Positions 41,320-55,400 of a stretch of 64,000 nucleotides of DNA are shown here, in pieces. The notes under the pieces are model-generated. The model did no database searches. It was not told where the DNA came from and worked only from the letters and a program-made list of their open reading frames with translations. A program made the translations under genes and the position numbers. Within the stretch, counting starts at the first letter, position 1. Every line of letters begins with the position of its first letter. Source of the DNA: Anthopleura xanthogrammica (lineage: Eukaryota > Cnidaria > Anthozoa > Actiniaria > Actiniidae); NCBI GenBank assembly GCA_964019055.1, contig OZ025211.1, positions 6,463,835-6,527,834 of the forward strand, given 5' to 3'.

Positions 41320-44300
41320 AGGGGAATAAGAACTAAAGAAGGAAGTTTAACAAACTAAATCTAGAAAACGAAACGAAATTTCGTATTGGAGTTTTGTGTT
41401 GCTCCTTTTTTTCCCTTTTAACTAAGTGTTACAGATGTTTTGCATCAATTTTTCATGCATGGGTTTCCTGAATCAATTATTTTAAAGTAATATCAAATAC
41501 AGTTCCTACCTTCCTTAGTCTTCTATAGATATGCCATGCACTTGTCTACCACTCTATATTTTTGAATGAAAACAGATACTATACGATGGATATTGAAGCG
41601 AGCCTCCCGCACCGTCTGGAACACAAAATACTACTGACCGTGTTTATTAGTAAGATATATTTTTTCTACGCATATTGCCTAAGATTGATTCTGGAAAAGA
41701 CCATCTGTATGTCGTTTCATTATTTCGTACCGCAAGTTGTTCTGACGTCTAGTAATTACTGGACAAAATTCATTTGTTTAAACTTGTTAACTGAGATTGA
41801 ATTCTAGAAGCAGCCAGTCAAAAGGGACCGCGGAGGCAGGGGAACATGATTTTCTCTTCACATGCACACACTAAAAGCTATGCTCCGTTGTCCCAATGGA
41901 GTGTTGCTAGGTCAGTCTTTCATGTAAACAAAATTTATTTTTTCAAAAAATATCAATATTTTAACTTATAATTTAGATTGAATTCTAGAGGCGGCCAGCT
42001 GCCGAAATGATCAGTCCGAAGGTGATGCGCTATGTCAATTTTCAATGCAAACAAAACTCCGTTGTGGGACGACTATGAAATGAAATTAGTTAATAATATT
42101 TTTACATTCTTGACATCCTCATAGCATTCACGCTAATATCTTAAAGCTATTTTGGGGTACGATAAAGGGTTCGTCCTCAAAAGAAGTTTTATTTCTTGGA
42201 TTTCGTTTTCCGTCATTATTCAAACGTGTCCCTTTGTGACGTCAGTCTCTGAGGTTTCTTTCTTGTAAATAATGGCAGGAAGCCGCTGTGTGAAGCAAGG
42301 ATGTAGCAATAAGTCCTAAACCTGGACGCTAAAAGCAAAGCGTTGAGTAACTGACGCGTCACGGGTAGGAACCAGACGGATTAATGGCGGACAATATTCA
42401 ACTCATAATTTTAAGCATTGATTTTTCTTGATCTCTTCTTTGTTGTTTCATTTGCATCTCATATTAGTTTGCATGCATGCGTAATAACAGCTATTCAAAC
42501 TGCACACAGGGAGCCCACAAGACGGGAAGTAGTTCAGATTATATTTCAAGTGATACTTACTGAGAGTTTTGTTCCTTTTTGCTGTTATTTTTATGTTATA
42601 TGTTTATTTCTATAATGATAATTGAAGAACTGCTGACTGAATTAAAATTCGCTCACAAATCATGCAAAGGATACCCCATGATGCATTGCAAATAACCTAG
42701 GTACAAGTCTTTTTCGGTGTGACGAAGAACGCCTGGGGAAAAATGCAACAAGAAGATGACTGACAAAAGATATTTAATAAATAGGATGGATTAATCTCGG
42801 TATTTTTGAGATCCAGTGGTTATCTGCAAGTACATGGCAACTGTTTGTCAGGAAGAGCAAAAAATAACCAAGATTATAGCTTAAAATATTTGAGGGATAT
42901 CAAGATACGTGACAAGCTAGTGACAAGACAGGTACAGCGTTCTTGCTAAAATACCCCTCATATTTTTGAGCATATCTTACCACAGACTGTGTTCACAGTC
43001 GGATGCATTTAACCAGAAGATCTAATTGGAATTTAGTATGCTGGTTGGGAAAGCAGGCAGGAAAACGGTAAACTCAACCGTATTATTTTCGCCAGGTACC
43101 AGCTGGACTATTTGGAAGGAATGCCAATAATAATAGCTTCATATACTTTACTACAACCATGTGTACTCCAGAGAACGTCTTTGTTATTTTTTTATTCAAG
43201 GAAGCTCATTCCTCCCAGACGACTGCGGCGAAGCTCTGCTGGATATTCGTCCCGTATTGATAGAAATGACAAGAGAAGTCAACTGAATGCTTTTGGAAAT
43301 CACCAACAGGGTACACTTGTGTCCTAATCATCCCGATGTACTTATATGTTGGAAGTACCAGTTAAGTTTTAAAGTATTAGTATTACTGCATAGAAAAAGC
43401 TGGACTGATAAATTATTAATAATATATCTAATTAGGATATTGAAATCATGTTTGTCGAGCTTTTTTCTTTTGTTTATTGCTATGTCGTTATTTATGTGAA
43501 GATAATTTTACTAAGAAGTAAGAGCTGGGCATACTTCGAATTAAACGCAAAATTGGTATAATTTTCTGAGAGCAGTGATTAAGAAACGATTTGTATTTTT
43601 AACTAAAAATATATTTTTCCTTCATTTCCTCTTACTCTAAAAGCATTTTCTTGGCTAAAAATTCGAAAAATTGAAAGCTCTTGACGAAATCTTCATCTTC
43701 TTAATTAAAAAATATATATATATGCAGCTTTATTATGCTATGTTCAGTTCATTTTCATTAGAGCATGGAGGTATGAAGGAACTCTTCAATTGAAGAATGA
43801 ATAATTTCAATCTATAATACAGTCAGTTAATAGCTTACTGCTTAAGGTAGGTTTATTAAGTTCCACGTTATTTAGTTGCATGGGCTCAGTGCATTGAGCC
43901 CCTTAAAAAGTAATTACTAATATGTTTTTTTTCCGAGCATTTCTGAAAGGCGCTTTTTGAAATCTCATCAGACAGTGACAATTATTAAGCACATTTGAAA
44001 AAAAAAAATGAATGAATTATTAATTTGTTTTTATCCTTTTAAAGATATTGATATTGATGGAAATATTAAGAAGTACATGTAGTCGGATTATTTGTAGTGC
44101 ATGTCTGTATTTTAACAAACGCCATTAATCGATATAGGCGGCTTAGTTACAAGCTAGACTAGCTAGTCTGAAATGTTGGCAGATACCGCTGGTCAGATGA
44201 CAGAAAGGAGCCAGTGAAGCTAACGCAAATAGTCAACCTAATCAGCACTATACGCCAATTAGCTCGTCGTTAGCTTTACCTGAACCACATTTAGTCTAGT

Positions 44301-46345
44301 AAGGACTGGTAATTTCCACTCTTTTTTAGACACTCTTTTCAACAAAAAATATTTGTATATCATGCGGATCTGTGGACTAGGCGTTCATGACTGAGTAACC
44401 TACTGAGTATTTATGACATTTGTGAAAGTCTGATTTAAGTGGCATACAGTATCAGTTCAAAAGGGAGCTAAGTATCAGTCAACATTATTTCAAGTAAGGG
44501 TTCTCTGTTGACGTTCTTGCCCACAATAATCAATAGGGACATGAACATGCATGATTTTATGACCGACTTTGAGCTTCGACGTAAGCAGTACGCCGTTCAT
44601 TACTGCTAAATTTTTGCATCCAACGTCCAAACAGAAACCTCTCTAATAGAACACACGGTTCAAAGTTTCCCGCAGCTGCCCGTTGCATGGTATTTTTTGA
44701 GACCTTCATGCTGACTAAACATGCATGATGCCCGGATAGGGGGATATTCATGGAGTTCTTCATAGAAATGAAGAAAATAAAGACCTTGATCAATAATCCA
44801 GTATCCAGACATCAAGCTCGGTCAATAAGTTGTATGTACATCGGTTACTGATGTGGATGTATTTCATTGCTTTTTATGCTTAGCGCCACTCTAATGAATT
44901 ACAACTCCAAGTGGCACCTGTTTTGGCACCTGAGGTAATTTAAATTACTGTAGTGCGCATGCTAAGTGAATTATTGTAATATGAATGGTGCTACTGCGCA
45001 TGCTCTGTACGATTTATCCAATCTCAGTAAGGGTCATTTTATGGGCATTACTTACTTTTGACAAATTCTGCACAAACGAGACAGAACGCATTTCAGAATC
45101 TGCTATCAAAAAAGACCCCATCGCATTAGAAACTCTAAATCCCCCCAAAACGGTAAGTAATGCGGCGAATGATGATGATGCTGAGGATGATGGTGATGAT
45201 AATGATGATGGTGGTGGTGTTGTTCATGGTGTTGATTTGGTGGTAGTGGCACCTGCTGGTGAAGATGGTGCATATTGGTGGTGATTTGGTACTGAAGGGT
45301 CTCTAGTTATCAGTAACCCAGAGCTACTATCATGTGTTACCCTAATAAAGTCGTCGTCATTATAATTATTATTATTTTTGTTGTTCAGGGTTTGTATGGG
45401 TTTTGGAAAGTCCTGGAAAGTTTTGAAAATTTATAATGGACTTTTCGAGGACCTGGAAAGTTTTGGAAAATTGATTTATGGTCCACTAGGCTATGGAAAA
45501 GTTATGGATTTTTTGTAGCTTGTCTGGCTTATACCTTGAAAAGATTTTTTTCGTTATAAATGTATGTTGAATGTTTCAGAACCATGGCTTTAATTTTGCA
45601 CTACAGTTATGTGTGGTTTTGGAAATTTGAGTACATGTAAAAGGACTTGTTTTGGAAATTCTCACAGGGGAGCCTGTACGAACCCTAGTTGTTGTTATTG
45701 TTATTATAATAATTTGTTAGTTGATACAAGTGTTTGTTGTAGACACAGCTAAAAGCCAGTGCATTGCCAGGTTTCATATTGAGTGAAATTGCTAGGGAGA
45801 CCAGACAACTGTTGACCAGGCTGGATAAAAGGACATTTTTAATATGCAGTACTTTATGTAGTTGTAAAACAACATTCATTGAGCTCAACAAATGAGGCCT
45901 GATTTTGACCGAATGAAGAAAAAAACACAGGGAAATAGAGATATTCATGGCATATCATTTTTACGATTGTCTGGTTTTGATCCAGTCCTTCCATGATATG
46001 AAACTTGGCAATGGTCACATGGTTGTGTCTGTCCTAGAAAAGATGCTAAAATCTAAGGCGGCTTTCTTTGAGGCTTCTCTCAATCAATTAGATTACTAAT
46101 GTGGGTCTGATCAATCAAATTTTTATTGATAAAATAAGCCTGAGAACTAGGAAATCCCTCACCTTAGTGAGGAGGGATATTGATTTTAAGACCGAGACTA
46201 AGACAGCTGCAATGGAGATTACCAAAGACCCTGATGTCTGCAATTTTTTCCCTGCATGAAAATTAGTGATCCTCTTGTTGTACTGTACCACCCTTCCACC
46301 ACTTCAATAAATAATGACTTTGCTACATTCCTTCTATTCCTTCTA
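41320..46345. other. Region without a firm gene, upstream of receptor gene B
   Basis: This stretch repeats 13351-18375 of unit A with a handful of substitutions, including the THAP-like remnant (42273), the GAT tract (45169) and the 'tggaaag' repeats (45370). It should hold the gene B promoter; I see no defined TATA or initiator signal. Confidence 0.5.
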
Positions 46346-46507
46346 GGTACAGGTAGTGATAATACAAATAATGAAGACAAGAACTCAGCAGCTAGCATAG
46401 AAGTGGTGAAAGGCTGTCCAAACAGAAATAATCCATATCATAAATGTGTAGAATACTGTCATACAAGATGGGGCTCCTCAGACCCTACCCAAGCACCACA
46501 CATCAAG
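46346..46507 (+). CDS. Candidate plus-strand exon with a Cys/His motif, unit B
   Basis: This is the unit B copy of the exon at 18376-18537, with the same splice sites and the same residues through the Cys/His motif. Preservation in both copies says little about function because the surrounding DNA is also almost identical. Confidence 0.45.
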
Positions 46508-47638
46508 GTAATTTCTTCTTTCAATTGCATGACATCCAACAGCTGGGGGATGGGGGATTTTGTTGTACATGTACTGTAGTGTAGTCATACTACATGTCTG
46601 AAAATATCTGATCAGGAGTGTTTAATTTGAGTTAAAATTTATTTTCTTTGATTTTAAATTTTACATAATTGATGAGGTTTCATTGCATAACCACTGATCT
46701 TCATTGCCATTAATGTTAGATCACACATACAGGTTTAAGAACAACAGTAGTAGCAATTGCATAAACTTGAACTATCCTTGAGTGCTCTGAATGTATCTTT
46801 GGATGCTTGATAGTGATTTTTTTCATTGTTGATGCATCTTTTGTGAATTACTAGCAGTTATAACAATTTTTGTAATAGCTGTTATTATGGATATATACAT
46901 GCAAATGAGATATTCTTTTGTTTTAAGAATAATAGAAGTAAGGCTATTGGGTCGATACAATGCTTGTTGTCTCATTTGCATATCATTTGCATCTGTAACT
47001 ATTATAACAGCTATTAATAAACCATTAAATACTGTAAGCCTTAAAATTTTATCAAACCCTGAAACAACCTTTGGTCTGATTTACAGTTTCTATGCACTGT
47101 TACGTGAACACCTCCACAAATTAGGTGCTTCACTTGATGTTTGGATAGGTGGAGTTTTTATATCAATGTTATGATTTTGAGACATCATAGTGAAGCGCTG
47201 ATGCCTAATTGGTTAGCGGTAAAGAACACAATTAAAAGTTGTCAAAAAGATGTCAAAAAGTTGTCAAAAAGATGTCAAAAAGTTGTCAAAAATAAATCTA
47301 AAAACTTGTGGAGGTGTTCACGGTATGGCACGTAGCACTGTAAGTTAGGGTAACTCTACTTTATGGTTTTTTATTTAGTTTTGATGATCTGATTACTAGT
47401 AAAGCATCTTAGAATCCAAAATCATCTGAAATTATAAATTTCTGTGAACCCATTCCGCTCATGCTCACATGCCGCTCATGCTCACATGCCGAACGTCAAT
47501 TCAAGTAGCCTTCTTTTTTTGTTATTTTTGAGAGAAGATCCAGGAATTTTAAGGTAGCCATTTAGGAAAATAAATTAATGTAACGTATTCATGTAATCAC
47601 AAAGTAAAAAATGATAATAAATGGTAATATAATATGGT

Positions 47639-47770
47639 TATAGACCCCCTGCACTTGACGTCAAAACAGCTCAATTAGGGGGACAAAACAAAAGAAAGAA
47701 TTTCAATGTACTGAGAATTGGAAAACTATTGTTTTGTCTTCCAATTTGAGCTGCATTTTGAGGTATTGCA
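47639..47770. mobile_element. MITE family 1, second locus, unit B, right end lost
   Basis: The left arm is intact. The right terminus seen at 19785-19796 in unit A is replaced here by 'gcaaagtaaactg', so one inverted terminus has been deleted after the duplication. Confidence 0.65.
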
Positions 47771-49853
47771 AAGTAAACTGTAGTAAATGATAGTAATATT
47801 AAACCTATTATGATGATAATAATAATAAAATGCACACCTGAGGCAAGAATGACTGAAATATAACGTGATCAACATGAACAAAGTTAATAAATAACTGACC
47901 AATAATTGACCAATTAATGATGAGCAAAATCATTTGTGAATGTGGGCTTCCTGTGGAAGAAAAACTTGCTTGTTCTATAGGAAGTATGAGTTATGACGTC
48001 TAGGGAGGAAGTCGCTGACTAATCATCTGCCAGCCTTTCTGGCACTTTAGGCTCACAGGTTTTATGGACCATTTTTTGCTTGAGTTAGCCTCAAAAAATG
48101 CAATACATGTACATGTACAGTATTTGTTAGGGATTCCAAAACACAGCCTCTTGCAAGAATTTGGGTTGTATCTTGAAGTTTTGCTTCATCTTTGTCAACT
48201 GCCGACTCTGTAATCATGAGCTGTTGGATCAAGAGACTGAACTTCCTAGAACTGTGTGTGACTTAGACTGTGATCAAAACAATTTTATATTATTTTTTAG
48301 TTTTACATACATGGAGCAAAGTACATAAAGCATGTCAAAGATTAAAGAAAAACACATGACTAAAACATAGTACCATATGTACTGCTACAACTCTTCCCAG
48401 CCTTTTTACTCTTTTTAAAATCAATATGCAATAGAGCTAATGGTTGAGAGTATTTTTTTTTGGTTTCGCAAACTTTGTTTTGTTCACTCTGGTCAGTGGC
48501 ACATGCAGCAACTTGTACCTACAGCGTAAGAGATAGATTTATCAACTTATAGCCCTTGCTCAGGTATGCAAAAGACAAAACAACTTTTGCTAACAGTTCA
48601 CATTGTTTTATATTGTAAATAGTGTACATTTTACTCAAGTGCTGATTTATTGTATATTACACAGATCTCTTTTAATTGGGTTTTGTTCTTCCTGTGCATT
48701 CTAGTGACGACAAAAAAGTTTTGGAAATCAAAATATCTTTCAAGTTTCATGAAGTAACCATGTGCTGCTATGTGGCTGAGAACTTAATTCATTAGACATG
48801 GGCTACAAGATCTTTAAAGTTTATCATAAGGTTTTGATTTTCGAATTATGGTAGACTTTAGGGCTTGCATTCCATGGCAAATCCAGGTGAGGTTCCGGTT
48901 ATGTAACATGAGGTCTGCAGGGAAAGGTCCAGATACTGAACGCTTAGGCAAGTGTAGAATGACAATTAGTACCTCTTCTGGATCTGCCACTTTCTCAGCT
49001 CAATCTATGGAATACAGACTACACTGGCATCTTATCCATGGTCGCAGTTATGGTTTCCCAATCCTTCATGGCTACAGTTCTGTAGCCTGAACTCTGTGCC
49101 ATTACGTACCCGACAGTATCCATCCGGATTTTTCCAGAGCCTGGACCAAACGCAGAATTAAGTAAAGCCTTTTTAGCACCTTTGAGTCAATTTTTAATAA
49201 ACTTCATTTATACCGGATCGACTTCCTGCTCGTAGACGCTCAGTCTTAACTACTTGATCGAAAAAAAACAACATATAAAGCAGAAACTAGCAGATCGTAT
49301 CCGATAAGACTGACAAGTGATTATGAATGTGCATAATGTTAAATGCTGTGTTTGTTTGAACAGTTTCGTCGTCGATTTCGGTTACAAAAAACCAATTTAT
49401 TTCGAAATATACTTCCCGTGTTTTTCAGAGAATACTCGGCAAACAGCGGGAAACTCCTTCCGCAATTCCTTCCAAGATCTTCCAGAAATAACAAATCTTT
49501 TTAACAATTTTATTGGGAACTAACAATGAAATTAACTAAATATAAGATTTGAATATATATGTAAATACTGTAGTTGCCCAAAAAGAAGGTCACGAACGGG
49601 ACACGAGGCCCATGCGAGGTGCCCCCTTAAAGTTATTAAAATAATAATAAACGGCAATATAAAATAACAATAAATATGGTGAACTTATTGTCTATGGCAA
49701 GGACAGTCTCGAACAGCGGACCAGGTGCAGGTCCTGTCTACATCGAAAACAGAATCAAGTAAATGAAATCGTCTATCGATCTAAAATATAGCTTTTAAAT
49801 GAAGATACACTAGATAGGCAAGTAGGTGGGCAAGATTTACACATTAATTTCCA

Positions 49854-50071
49854 TAGAGCGGTTTTCGTATGAGTGGGAAACAATACGGCAAATTCGTAGT
49901 CGTACTGTAACCGTACCGTATCTTACCGTACTAACCGTAACTGCGCGTTGTGATTGGATGAATTACTGGAAGACAATAGGAAGCCATTTTAGTGTGACGG
50001 CATGTTGTACCGTGTATGTGCTGTAAGTCAGTACCGTAGGTTTCCCACTCATACGAAACTGAACTACTCTA
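49854..50071. mobile_element. 218-bp inverted-repeat element, unit B
   Basis: This is the unit B copy of 21873-22090, with small internal indels in the 'accgta' motifs. It lies beyond the stop codon of gene C. Confidence 0.7.
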
Positions 50072-50484
50072 GTTTGACAATACGATAAAGTATGAGGCCT
50101 GGCAAAATGAGGGCAGGCCAAATTACATGCACTTTAGTACTTGTGCCCTCTAGTTTAGAAACACATGCAGTTTTCCTTAAAAGCAGCCATATTGTGAGGC
50201 AAGTATATAAATGCAGTCATTTGAATGACAAAAGTCTAACTTAGCAAAGAAAATTCTACTGTTTTCCCCAGAATCAAGTTACCATGAAACACATCTGCTC
50301 GAACACGCCGGAGCATCTTGGTTTCAGACTGGACCCATGAAAACCCTTCCTAAAACGACCGAAATCTAATCCGGCCACCTATGAATAACAATCACATGGC
50401 TTAAGTTTATCAGTTAGCAAGTGCGATAAAGTGATATATAATATATAAGATAATTAAGATAAGTGAGATAGAGTCCAAATGAGC

Positions 50485-50696
50485 AATAGACTCTTTTCGA
50501 ATATGGCGCCTATATATGACGTCAAACGAGGAGAATGAGAATGTCCCGGATGTCGAAACCCAATGATTTCCACTAGCAGCATCCGGGACTGGAATGCCCC
50601 AGATTTCAAAACACAATCATTATCACTCATGACATCCGGGACATATTCGGACTTCTCGTTTGACGTCATAGAAGCAATATTCAAAAAGGGTCTATT
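50485..50696. mobile_element. About 212-bp MITE with tgacgtcaaacga arms, beyond gene C
   Basis: This sister copy keeps the outer arms better ('aatagactcttttcgaatat' against 'atattcaaaaagggtctatt'). The gene B version has decayed at the left end. Confidence 0.72.
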
Positions 50697-51011
50697 CACT
50701 CTGCTAATCCTTGTTTTTGTTGTCATGTTTATGAGAATCATCTTTGGGGATCTTGCCAACATCTGCAGCCAATTGTTTCTCTCCAGTACCAATGGAAATG
50801 GCTTGGATTACAGACAAGACACAATCAACACTGCACTCTGGGTTCTCCCTCAGACTCCGGAGAGATATAGCCACACCATATGAATAGCGAGCTGAAAGCA
50901 AGAGCATGAGATAATTGGTTGTCATAAGATAAAGCAAGGGTGCAGATAAAGTAAATCTAAATAACGTACAAGCTATATACTGGCTTTTTAGGTAACAGCC
51001 ATCCCCTGGAA

Positions 51012-52424
51012 TCATCCTGCACCCTTAGCTGTACTTATTGCTGGTTCTCTTATCAATTGACGTGTTACGTAAAGAAAGATGTCTTTACTTTGCTGAAGGC
51101 TATCATAATGATACTGATCGATCTTACCTATGATCATTACGATGAGAAATACATTTGCCAGCATCAGAAGTATGGTGATACCAAGGCTATCGTCTTCTTC
51201 ATTCACTGTCATAGAAATTGTTTCTGCAGGAATCCTCAGCAACATTCCCATGAGTTGGTTAGCAAGAGTAGCCATCAGAGAGCCAAGATGAAGCCAGTGT
51301 TCAAACGTGTGGGGAATAGGCTTGGAAGAGGCGAAGAATATAGCATAGAATCCAGACATGATAGCTGAAATGCCAAGGAACAACCGTCCTTGCTGGCCTG
51401 AGTATACGAGTACGGAAGTTAGAATGACCTTACGAATTAGCTCGATCACCTCCCAGTACCAACAATCTGCGCTGTAATTCTCATAAATGAACCGCATGCC
51501 AGTCTTAATGTCGTGTTCCTCCACCTTCAGCTGAACTTCATCGGATTCATTTTCTCTTTTCTCTTCGAGTAAGTCTTTTTCCACTGAAATTTCTTCCTCT
51601 TTTTCCGTCTTATTTCTGCAGTATTTCCATAAGAGCAGAACCACGACAACGGGGAAAATAACAGGAATGACTAACGCAAAATAGGCCAAGACAACAAACT
51701 TGTTGTAGACTGATGTGTAGCACTGGATGGAGTAGTCTGACTGAAGATACCAGTTGCATGTTTGTTGATTGTCACAGACCTTGGTACAGCCAGCTGGAAG
51801 AACCTGGAATACTTTCTCGCAGGTTGCTGGGTAGGTAATAAACAGGAAAAGAAAAACAGCTCGATAGCAGTTGGTCTTGCACGTAGATAACTTCTTTCTT
51901 TGTTCGTCTTCGTTCACCAATGTCATTCTTAAGAAGAATTTCCTAGCATAGAAATACCCGATTGCCCCAAGAATAACAAGTGTATCGAGAGATACGTAAG
52001 TGACAAGGCCAACGTATGGTGTTATCTTGATGGAACTTCTGACGCATTCGACTGGAAAGAGCTTGAAAATGTTCAGCTGGACCACATCAGCGAACTTCAT
52101 CAACTTTGTGAGAGCTGCAGGCCACTGAATGTAGGAGTAGGCTCGAAGAGTGCCACTGGTCACTTGATAAAAACCAATGATGATCTTAAGACTGCTGAAG
52201 ATGGTGTCTATGACGGACCGTCCTTTTGATGCACTGGATCTTTTTTCTTTAACAATGAGCAGCACTATCACACCGATCACAATCAACACGGCTAAGCATT
52301 GTCCAACGAACAGAAACAATGATGGGCACTTGTTACAGCCAGAGTACATCATGTAGAATCCTTTGGAACAGACAGCACATAACGTCCCTTCGTAACCATC
52401 AGAACACCTGGCGTCGAAACCTCC
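51012..52424 (-). CDS. Gene C multipass membrane exon and stop
   Basis: This is the same length as the gene B exon. Over the 446 residues after the double Met I count six differences (for example LQIIK/LLIVK, RKFV/RKFF, KKLF/KKLS, LLEKK/LLEEK, DILL/DIFL), together with a similar or larger number of silent changes. This exon is clearly constrained compared with the LRR exons. Confidence 0.85.
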   Translation of the reverse strand, partial: GGFDARCSDGYEGTLCAVCSKGFYMMYSGCNKCPSLFLFVGQCLAVLIVIGVIVLLIVKEKRSSASKGRSVIDTIFSSLKIIIGFYQVTSGTLRAYSYIQWPAALTKLMKFADVVQLNIFKLFPVECVRSSIKITPYVGLVTYVSLDTLVILGAIGYFYARKFFLRMTLVNEDEQRKKLSTCKTNCYRAVFLFLFITYPATCEKVFQVLPAGCTKVCDNQQTCNWYLQSDYSIQCYTSVYNKFVVLAYFALVIPVIFPVVVVLLLWKYCRNKTEKEEEISVEKDLLEEKRENESDEVQLKVEEHDIKTGMRFIYENYSADCWYWEVIELIRKVILTSVLVYSGQQGRLFLGISAIMSGFYAIFFASSKPIPHTFEHWLHLGSLMATLANQLMGMLLRIPAETISMTVNEEDDSLGITILLMLANVFLIVMIIGKIDQYHYDSLQQSKDIFLYVTRQLIREPAISTAKGAG

Positions 52425-55400
52425 CTTCGATTAAAAATATTGAAAATAACTAACATTTAAACACTGAGTCCAAGTGATTTTCCCTGTACTTTTTTATCTT
52501 CGCGGCTATGCGCACATCAAGATTTTAGCGTCAACTGAAAACATAATATTAGGGAGTTTATGATGTAACGTACGAAAGTAGTCTTCATTTTAAGAATCCC
52601 GTTTACGGCAGACGTGAAACGTCAGTTGACCAGTGAAAAGTTCCGCTTTAAAATTAGTAAAAAGGAATCGCAAAAATTTCAAAGTCGTAGATAACTAAAA
52701 TAATATTTCTTTTTGTTAAGAAAGTTTGCAAAAGATAAAGTAAAATACAGGAAAACGAATATAACTTTGTCACGTTTGCCGTTTGCGGGAGAAAAAAACG
52801 CGAATCCTATGCTCTCTCATCTATTAACGTTATAAACCTTCAAGTCAATTGGATTTTAACGTATTGACAGTTCTGAGAAAAAGGTCTAATTCAGCGGTAC
52901 TTACAGTAAAAGTGTTTATCATGAGTACACACTCCGTAACTACTCAAGGACATAAACATACCTCACAAGACCCCACAAATGGACAAAGATAAGCCACTGG
53001 AAGGATGTCATTAAATGTTATCCATTTGAAATCATGGTCGTTGTTTTCTACTTGAAGTTTTTCTGTGAAGGTCAGGTAGGCTTCTTTATCGATTTCATTA
53101 TTCCATATCCAGTAAAACCCCGGATGTAAGTTGACCGTCTCATTGGTGCATTTGTAACCGAGTGGACATTGAGTACAGCTTCCAAATCGATTTAAACGGT
53201 AGTAATTGTCGAGACATGGACAAGCTCTAAAACCAGCTAGACGTTTAAGGTTTGTTCCTGAATGCCAAGGGAAAACATTAATTATGACTTTCATGGCTTA
53301 TTTTCAGGAAACCCAAAATTAAAATTCTCAAGGAAATGAAATCTTTGATAAAGAAATGATTTCCATTTTTACATCATTAGATCAGTTTTCCTAATATAAT
53401 GGTTGGCTTATAGGGATCTAAGTAACAAGAGTACTACTGAAAACACAAACTAAATTGAGTGAGCATACTACCTTTTGGACAAGCTGAACAAAATTCTTCG
53501 GTCCTTCCAGGAGCATTTCCAGGACTGACATAAGTCCCTACCGGGCATTGTTTGCAACCAATTCCGTGAGCCACCTCACCAACATGTGCTATGCTGTCTT
53601 GGTAAAATCCACCTTAAACGACATTCGAGCTATTCAACTTAGGGTATGATTTTTTCCTTACCGGTATGTTAGAAGTGCGTCTTAAATGCATGAAACACTT
53701 TGTTTTTCTTATTCAGTTTTGTCAGTAGGTGTAAGAAAATACAAAGTCAGGGTGGAAGAAGTTAATAAAAGCCTGTTCCCGCTATATAATATGCCAGTGT
53801 GGGATTTGTTACGTTGTCATTTTGCCTTTATCTCGCGAACCCTTTTATTTTGACGATAGCGATTTGATCAATCAATTAGATCAAAAGAAGTCATCCAAAA
53901 GTGGATTCATAGAATACCTGGTGGACACTTTTGACAGCCACGCTCATTAAAGACACGAACGAGCTTGTATTCGCCTTGATCACATGGAAAACAATCCAGA
54001 AATATTCCTACAGATCCTAGGCACCAGTAACCGGAGCTGCGGAGAAGCGGTCTACCTATGGATGCGGTTTCGATTCCTGGTAGATTCGTGCCCGTCGAAC
54101 TGTTGAAGATAGTAAACTTAAGACATTACACGAAAATGCAGCCACTGCCACAGGTGCCGGGCCTCCTCAACGATCTGCGCAATACTGCGCCATCTAATCC
54201 GTGCTGCATATGACCGACATAGTTTGACATGTAATGTATTGTGAAGAACAGCCAAGTTAATTTGAAGATAAGACCTATTTAGTTTGAGCGAAATCATTGT
54301 GTTACCGACAAAGAAAGGAATGCTACTTATTTTGACGTCAAAATACTTACTGCGCAAGCTGTAGTTGTCTTGAAGCAAACGTTGCTCCTGATCCAATGTC
54401 AATGATTTGAATTCGGGTTCCAATGAGATATCTACCATGAAAAAATAAGGCATTCCTGTACAAAGACCATGATGCATCCGTTGCATTCATTTTCCTTATG
54501 CACTGCCAAAGTTATTATATATAGCACTGCCGCACCTACTACATTCGTTTTTCTAGGAAAAACTGTATGTGGATCAAGATTTTAAGTCTATGTTAGGGAT
54601 TTTCGCTCTGACTAGAAAGTCTTTAAGCGATTTATCCCTTTTGTAAGAGACGAAAGGTGGATCCGGGAAGATCCTGGCAAGGTTAGGCTGATTAAGAATC
54701 ACGTGCCAGTGTTTTAATAAAATCTTTTTAAGATTAGGCGTAGCTGGGTTATATTTTGGCTGGAGGCTTCACTGGTGAAAGTGTCGGAACGGGGTCTGAC
54801 ATTTCGGCTAGTATATTGGCAAGTTCGTCATCAGATGCCATAGTATAATTCTTAAAAGAACTGTTTGATAAAGAAACGCAAGACCGGTTTCTGCAGCTGA
54901 AAAGTTACCTTCGTCAGTTGCTATTTGGCTAGTAGTGCTCAGCTTGATGTGAGCGGCAAGTGTGCTAATGGTTGGTTTGAAGTCGGTATTTATGGAACAT
55001 TGGGCAAACCTTATTGGTTAAAAGTTTTTCTTTACCCCCTGAAGAAGCATCATAAACTTACAACGCGGTCAGATCCCTCATCTTTAAGAAAGCTCCCTCC
55101 TCTATAACTCGGATTGGGTTGCTGGAAAGGGTCCTACAAATAGAAAATAAATCATAGAAAGAAATCCTCCTGCATTTATTCATAAACTTTTATTCTGCCT
55201 CTTGCCGCAGCGGTTCAGGTGCACCATTAAAAGTGCCAGTTCTCTGTTGGTTTCCTCAGCCCTTCGCTTTAAACCGCCGGGTTTTTCAAAGGACTGCTGA
55301 AACTAATAAAGGGCGCACCGTATCGATTCTATGGAGCTTCTTCTAAGGCCACACCGGCTAACTTATCTTCTTCAATACAAGCACAGCCCTGCGCTCTTCC

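Larger units (their letters stand above)
27154..55205. repeat. Tandem array unit B (28,052 bp)
   Basis: This is a full period of the array, starting and ending at the same 'cgcagcggttcagg' junction seen at positions 1 and 55206. Compared with unit A it has a 350-bp local duplication at 35011-35710, a 502-bp inverted-repeat transposon at 36019-36520, a 43-bp deletion near 36660, and a 15-bp duplication near 47461. I found no difference from unit A over 27154-35080, a few substitutions over 35-46 kb, and clearly more substitutions and indels over 47-55 kb. Confidence 0.95.
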
